Part shown: piece by piece, positions 6,355 to 9,927 of the stretch
Layout: each line of letters begins with the position of its first letter
Position numbering within the stretch: position 1 is the first letter of the stretch
DNA from: an uncultured Rothia sp.
GTDB taxonomy: Bacteria > Actinomycetota > Actinomycetes > Actinomycetales > Micrococcaceae
DNA: 9,927 bases
Direction of reading: 5' to 3'
NCBI RefSeq assembly: GCF_937976295.1
Contig: NZ_CALJRY010000393.1
Span: 1-9,927 of the forward strand
Position numbers and translations under genes: made by a program
Notes under the pieces: generated by a model
The model's database searches: none
Told to the model about the DNA's origin: nothing
What the model saw: the letters and a program-made list of their open reading frames with translations, nothing else

Positions 6355-8172
6355 ATGCTACATTCCATTCTTCTTCCCTCGACCGTACAGCTTCCGCTGG
6401 CGTCCAGCATTGTTGCCGCTGATCCTACCGGTTTAGAGTGGCTGCTGCTTATTGCGGCGCCGGTTGTTTTCTGTATTGTCTACCTGGCGTGCATTATGGC
6501 GATTGCGGCGTTTGGTCCGCTGGTCATGAGGAACAATAAGTCGGGTGGCGCGACCTACTTGCTGGACCGCCCCTCCCGCGTGGCGTTTAGGACTCGCACC
6601 GTGGCGCTCTTTGCTGTGGTGGGTGCGTTTGTGGAGCTTCTTTGGCTCGGTTATACGGGTCGTGTGGGGTCGATTGCGGTCATTCCGATTCTGCTCTTCA
6701 CGTGGTCGTGGAAGTTCGCGTTCTTCTTCCTGCCGCTGCAGCTGATTCGTGCCTGGTATGTGCACGCAACGCGCGGCAAGTACGATTCTCTCTCCGCGGA
6801 GGGTACTCAGCGCCGTGAGAAGCTGAACCGTAAGAGCGCCTACGAGGTGTCGAAGATGATGCAGCGTGAGCCGCAGCAGTTCGCGATGAGCAAGGAGCTG
6901 CATACGCTGGCGCGCGGTCAGAAGATTGCGGGCGTGCGTCCGTTCCAGAACCTTGACGAGGCGGGCAAGAAGCGCCGCACGAACTACACGGTGGAGTTGG
7001 CTGTGGCGCTCATGCAGGCGCGCGCCATGAACCCCGGCAAGCTTCCTTCGGAGGCGTTCGGCGAGGGCATCCTGGGTATGGGTGCCGGCATGACGTCTGA
7101 TCGGGCGGTGGAGCAGACCTGGTTGACGCTGTGCACGGAGCGCGTCAACGCGCCGGATGCGCCGAACTACCCGGATTCGCTGTACCCGGTGGCGGCTCGT
7201 TTTTCGCTGTTTACCACGATGTCGCTGTTGCAGCCGGTGATGGGTCGCCCCTACTCGCCGTTTACCGCGCCGGATGCGCGCCGTTTTGTTCCGCGTGATT
7301 TCTCGGCGGATACCGTGCTGTTGAAGACTGAGGAGCTGGGCAAGAAGGCTCTGGCGCAGAGCGCAATTTTCCGTCAGCTTCATGAGCGTCTTCTGCCGTT
7401 GCATCAGCAGCAGCCTCAGCTGGTGGATGGCCGCGCCCTGGCGTATTGCGGTGCCCTGCTGGTAAGCGTGGCGAAGGCGGAGGCGGAGAGCCAGCGGTTG
7501 ACGCACCAGATTCTAGCGACGGCGGCTTCGGAGCGCGGCATCCTGTCCTATGGTTTGTTCTCGCAGATTGCTGAGGATTATCAGTGCGTTCAGCGTCTGC
7601 TGAATCTGATGGTGAAGGCGACCGCCGACATTGAGCGTTTTATCAACGCGGTGGAGGCGCTGGTGCAGGTGCATTCTGGTCCGGTTCAGCCCTCCGGTAT
7701 TGCGTACGAGAAGGTACAGATGGAGTACATCGCTGCTCTTCTGGACGTTATTGTCTTCTCTTCGCACGCCCCGCTTGCCGGTTCAATTCAGGCGTCGTAC
7801 GCCCTGCTGAAGGCTGACTATGAGGCGTTTACGTTCAACACCACCGATGAGTTGAGCCGCAGCTACTGGCTGCAGTACGCGAAGAACGCGGTGAGCGCCT
7901 GCGATACGGGTCTATCCCAGGGATACGAGGGTTTCTTCGGCTCTGACGATGCGGCGAAGAAGGCGTGGGAGTCCTACGCGGAGGACGTCGTGCAGGAAGT
8001 CTGCACCTACTCGATCACCCAACTCTACTGGGATGCGCTGGTGCAGCAGGCGCTCATTCAGCGCGATCTGCCGCGCGAGTTTGAGGATGCTTCCTCCGCT
8101 ATTCCGGAGCTGATGAATAAGAACGCCGCTGCGTCGTTCCCGACCTACTACATTAACCTCATCTGGAATTAG
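6355..8172 (+). CDS. Unrecognised membrane-anchored protein, three N-terminal TM segments
   Basis: I do not recognise this 605-residue protein and assign no function. Hydrophobic stretches at about 27-54, 82-100 and 105-131 look like three membrane helices. They are followed by a basic segment (about 132-210) and a long, mostly helical soluble domain to the end at NLIWN. The positive charges after the third helix suggest that the large domain is cytoplasmic. No nucleotide-binding, protease, transporter or transferase motif is evident. The frame stays open upstream to a GTG at 6262, but the ATG at 6355 is preferred: it has a -10 box 6 nt upstream, and the extra 31 residues look like translated intergenic DNA. 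Codon use resembles that of neighbouring genes, with no sign of recent transfer. panB begins 53 bp downstream with its own -10. The region between glnA2 and panB also holds uncharacterised genes in M. tuberculosis, but I see no homology to them. Confidence 0.88.
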   Translation: MLHSILLPSTVQLPLASSIVAADPTGLEWLLLIAAPVVFCIVYLACIMAIAAFGPLVMRNNKSGGATYLLDRPSRVAFRTRTVALFAVVGAFVELLWLGYTGRVGSIAVIPILLFTWSWKFAFFFLPLQLIRAWYVHATRGKYDSLSAEGTQRREKLNRKSAYEVSKMMQREPQQFAMSKELHTLARGQKIAGVRPFQNLDEAGKKRRTNYTVELAVALMQARAMNPGKLPSEAFGEGILGMGAGMTSDRAVEQTWLTLCTERVNAPDAPNYPDSLYPVAARFSLFTTMSLLQPVMGRPYSPFTAPDARRFVPRDFSADTVLLKTEELGKKALAQSAIFRQLHERLLPLHQQQPQLVDGRALAYCGALLVSVAKAEAESQRLTHQILATAASERGILSYGLFSQIAEDYQCVQRLLNLMVKATADIERFINAVEALVQVHSGPVQPSGIAYEKVQMEYIAALLDVIVFSSHAPLAGSIQASYALLKADYEAFTFNTTDELSRSYWLQYAKNAVSACDTGLSQGYEGFFGSDDAAKKAWESYAEDVVQEVCTYSITQLYWDALVQQALIQRDLPREFEDASSAIPELMNKNAAASFPTYYINLIWN

Positions 8173-8212
8173 CTTCGGGTGAGCGGTACGCCAGGTCGGA
8201 GCCGTGCAGGGT

Positions 8213-8225
8213 TAGAATAGTCAGC
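8213..8225 (+). promoter_or_regulatory. Leaderless promoter -10 of panB
   Basis: TAGAAT (8213-8218) fits the TANNNT actinobacterial -10 and ends 7 nt before the panB ATG at 8226. No Shine-Dalgarno is present, so a leaderless transcript starting at the ATG is predicted. It lies in the 53-bp gap after the membrane protein gene, so panB can be transcribed independently of it. Confidence 0.65.
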
Positions 8226-9140
8226 ATGACTACTGAGCGTTCTTCCGAGATCTCTTCGCCCTACGCGGCACAGCCTGCCGCTACTCCCGCGACTGCTTCT
8301 GCATCCGCATTGGCACAGAAGCCTTTTGACCTGGACACCGTCAAGAAGGTTCGCACTGTTCACCTGGCGCAGGCTAAGGCGACCGGGCAGAAGTTCTCCA
8401 TGCTGACCTGCTATGACGCCCTGACCGCGCAGATTTTTGATCGCGCGGGCATCGACATGCTGCTGGTTGGCGATTCTGCGGCGAATGTGGTGCTCGGTTA
8501 CGAGTCGACCCTGACCATTACCCTGGATGAGATGATTCCGCTGGTTGCGGCGGTTTCTCGCGGCGCTTCCCGCGCCATGGTGGTTGCCGATCTGCCGTTT
8601 GGTTCGTACGAGCAGTCCCCGCAGCAGGCGGTGGCGAGCGCTGTTCGCCTGATGAAGGAGGGCGGCGCGCACGCGGTCAAGATTGAGGCGGATGCTTCGA
8701 TGGCCGAGTGGGTTTGTGCCCTGGTGCGTACCGGTATTCCGGTGGTGGCGCATGTTGGTTTCACCCCGCAGTCGGAGCATGCCCTGGGCGGTTTCCGTGT
8801 GCAGGGCCGCGGCGATGCCTCTGAGCGTGTTCGTGAGGATGCGGTGGCGCTGGCTGAGGCTGGCGCGTTCTGCGTGCTCATGGAAATGGTGACTACCCAG
8901 ACTGCGCAGCTGGTGGATGATGCTGTGGGCGCTGTGCCCACTATCGGTATTGGTGCGTCGAATGTGACGACCGGTCAGGTGCTGGTGTGGCAGGACATGA
9001 TGGGTGTTCGTGCCGGTCGCGTGCCGCGTTTTGTGAAGCAGTTTGCGCAGGTTGGCCAGGTCATGGAGGACGCTGCGCGTGCTTATCGTGAGCAGGTTCG
9101 TTCGGGTGAGTTCCCGGCGGCTGAGCACACCTTTGAGTAG
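8226..9140 (+). CDS. panB: 3-methyl-2-oxobutanoate hydroxymethyltransferase (ketopantoate hydroxymethyltransferase)
   Basis: This 304-residue cytoplasmic enzyme transfers a hydroxymethyl group from 5,10-methylenetetrahydrofolate to alpha-ketoisovalerate, giving ketopantoate, the first committed step to pantothenate and coenzyme A. Family motifs are all present: MLTCYDA (59-65), VGDS with metal ligand Asp83, ADLPFGSYE with Asp122, VKIEA with Lys152 and Glu154, HVGFTPQS (176-183), EMV with the probable catalytic Glu220, and GIGASNVTTGQVLVWQDMMG (241-260). Ser replaces the more usual Gly in the GIGAG motif. Compared with E. coli PanB (264 residues) there is an N-terminal extension of nearly 40 residues rich in Ala, Ser and Pro. 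The start is supported by the -10 box 7 nt upstream. panC and panD are not visible here. A terminator follows at 9180-9218. Confidence 0.97.
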   Translation: MTTERSSEISSPYAAQPAATPATASASALAQKPFDLDTVKKVRTVHLAQAKATGQKFSMLTCYDALTAQIFDRAGIDMLLVGDSAANVVLGYESTLTITLDEMIPLVAAVSRGASRAMVVADLPFGSYEQSPQQAVASAVRLMKEGGAHAVKIEADASMAEWVCALVRTGIPVVAHVGFTPQSEHALGGFRVQGRGDASERVREDAVALAEAGAFCVLMEMVTTQTAQLVDDAVGAVPTIGIGASNVTTGQVLVWQDMMGVRAGRVPRFVKQFAQVGQVMEDAARAYREQVRSGEFPAAEHTFE

Positions 9141-9179
9141 GCTTTAGGCTGAGAAGAAAGCTGTACAAGCTCTAGAAGA

Positions 9180-9218
9180 AAGACCCCCGTATCCGGTGCT
9201 TCCGGGTGCGGGGATCTT
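9180..9218. terminator. Probable bidirectional terminator between panB and the small SPOR-type gene
   Basis: A long stem (9180-9196 with 9202-9218) has one mismatch, two G-U pairs and a 5-nt loop. It sits between the convergent stop codons of panB (9140) and the minus-strand gene (9279). The minus-strand side runs into a T-rich tail (GGTCTTTCTTCT). The plus-strand tail (TCTTCTGTGTCTC) is weaker. Confidence 0.75.
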
Positions 9219-9278
9219 CTGTGTCTCAAACGTTTTGTGGTGTTGGTAGCCTCAAACAACGCCGGGAGCGCTAGTTCT

Positions 9279-9536
9279 TTAGTTCCAGTCGCTGTCCTTG
9301 TCCCAAGCTTCGTTGCGTTCGCGGGCGCGGTCCATGGCGTGTGCCGCCTCCTCGTAGGTTTTGAAGGGGCCCCACAGGGAGGTGACGGCGCTCTGCTGGC
9401 CGCGCTCCACCTCGCCGGTTTTGAGGTTGTACCAGTACTCTTCGGGATGCGGGCTGGTGGCTTCGGTCGCGGAGTTCAGGGTCTTTTCGACCGCCGATTC
9501 GATGGCTTCGCTCAGGCGGTTTTTCTTCTCGCTCAT
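9279..9536 (-). CDS. Small conserved actinobacterial protein (SPOR domain-type annotation)
   Basis: This is an 85-residue soluble protein. The core WYNLKTGEVERG (about 35-46), GPFKTYEEA (about 56-64) and RNEAWDKDSDW (about 73-84) resembles short actinobacterial proteins often annotated as SPOR domain-containing and found beside methionine aminopeptidase genes, as here. No signal peptide or membrane segment is visible, so peptidoglycan binding in the classical SPOR sense is doubtful; the biochemical role is unknown. The start is well supported: AAAGGAG (9542-9548) lies 5 nt before the ATG, the best Shine-Dalgarno in the window. It is transcribed divergently from map and converges on panB. Confidence 0.85.
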   Translation of the reverse strand: MSEKKNRLSEAIESAVEKTLNSATEATSPHPEEYWYNLKTGEVERGQQSAVTSLWGPFKTYEEAAHAMDRARERNEAWDKDSDWN

Positions 9537-9745
9537 GGGTTCTCCTTTGACGGTGCGGGGCTGGTGTTTCTAGCTTCTCACGCACATAGGTTCGTGGCAA
9601 CGAGGCGGGCGGAGCTTTTCACGGTCCTCCTCCCCTCTCCTATATTCCGCCCGCGCAGTTTTACAGTGAGCGTGCATGAAATTTTATTCACAATCTGGGA
9701 AAAAGGTACGGCTTATGTATCCGCCGCTTTTTAGCGCCCCCGCAA

Positions 9746-9775
9746 GGGACACAACCCGCCCGCGCCCGGTAAGAT
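9746..9775 (+). promoter_or_regulatory. Leaderless promoter of map
   Basis: TAAGAT (-10, 9770-9775) ends 6 nt before the ATG at 9782. GGGACA (9746-9751), a partial -35 match, lies 18 bp upstream of it. There is no Shine-Dalgarno, so transcription is predicted to start at the ATG, as for panB and the membrane protein gene. Confidence 0.6.
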
Positions 9776-9781
9776 GAAACT

Positions 9782-9927
9782 ATGTCTTCAACCAAAAAGA
9801 ATACTTCGCATAATCTTCCCGCAGAGCCCGGTCGCGCACCCGTCGGTTGCCTGACCCCCGGACGCGTCACCCCCATGCGCCTGGTCCCCTCGCACATTGT
9901 TCGTCCCGAGTACGTGGGTAAGCCCAC
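9782..9927 (+). CDS. map: Type I methionine aminopeptidase, N-terminal part (runs off the window)
   Basis: Only the first 48 complete codons lie in the window; the gene continues past the right edge. The enzyme removes the initiator methionine from new proteins. The fragment begins [12 protein letters not shown] and includes [19 protein letters not shown] followed by EYVGKP. This matches the proline-rich N-terminal linker of actinobacterial type I enzymes such as M. tuberculosis MapB ([24 protein letters not shown] in shortened form: P-x-x-P motifs then RPEYVGKP). The metal-binding catalytic domain lies outside the window and cannot be checked. The start is supported by the -10 box 6 nt upstream, and the small divergent gene at 9279-9536 is consistent with the assignment. 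Confidence 0.85.
   Translation, partial: [48 protein letters not shown]

Noticed and set aside
6433..7506. A 357-codon minus-strand frame opposite the membrane protein gene
   Set aside because: Its composition is dominated by Arg, His and Leu, typical of antisense reading. The plus-strand frame has membrane helices, a promoter and a normal protein composition.
8169..9128. A 319-codon minus-strand frame opposite panB
   Set aside because: It is Arg/His/Ser-rich antisense of a clearly identified panB.

Overview
The window looks like chromosomal DNA of a high-GC actinobacterium, most likely the Micrococcaceae and probably Rothia or a close relative. This rests on the Gly-Cys-Val tRNA order, the actinobacterial form of GlnE (MGKCGARELNY...SDVDV), the GlnA2-type glutamine synthetase, and the small WYNL...RNEAWD protein next to a methionine aminopeptidase with the RPEYVGKP N-terminal linker. 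Genus level is inference from protein resemblance and base composition; no search was run.

Layout. 1 to about 376: a non-coding tandem repeat of about 189 bp, in two copies and possibly more to the left of the window. 407-822 (minus strand): a tRNA operon with a clear promoter (TTGGCA, 17 bp, TATAGT), then tRNA-Gly(GCC), tRNA-Cys(GCA), tRNA-Val(GAC) and a strong intrinsic terminator. 823-1103: a spacer with no convincing gene, ending in the glnE terminator. 1104-6035 (minus strand): glnA (GlnA2-type glutamine synthetase) followed by glnE (bifunctional glutamine synthetase adenylyltransferase/deadenylylase), separated by 246 bp that hold a 13-bp perfect hairpin and short direct repeats. 6036-6354: a divergent intergenic region. 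6355-9140 (plus strand): an unrecognised 605-residue protein with three N-terminal membrane segments, then panB (pantothenate synthesis). 9180-9218: a likely bidirectional terminator. 9279-9536 (minus strand): a small SPOR-annotated type protein. 9782 to the edge (plus strand): the start of map, type I methionine aminopeptidase.

How the genes fit together. glnA and glnE belong to nitrogen assimilation, and their adjacency, with panB close by, resembles the glnE-glnA2-panB neighbourhood of Mycobacterium tuberculosis. The local GlnA lacks the adenylylation tyrosine motif, so the GlnE target is probably a different, GlnA1-type enzyme elsewhere. panB, map and the membrane protein look like independent housekeeping units.

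Three plus-strand genes have a TANNNT-like -10 box ending only 6 or 7 nt before the ATG and no Shine-Dalgarno, which predicts leaderless mRNAs. I see no defence system, CRISPR array, insertion sequence or integrase. The least explained items are the tandem repeat at the left edge, a 25-bp palindrome lying in frame inside glnE, and the unrecognised membrane protein.
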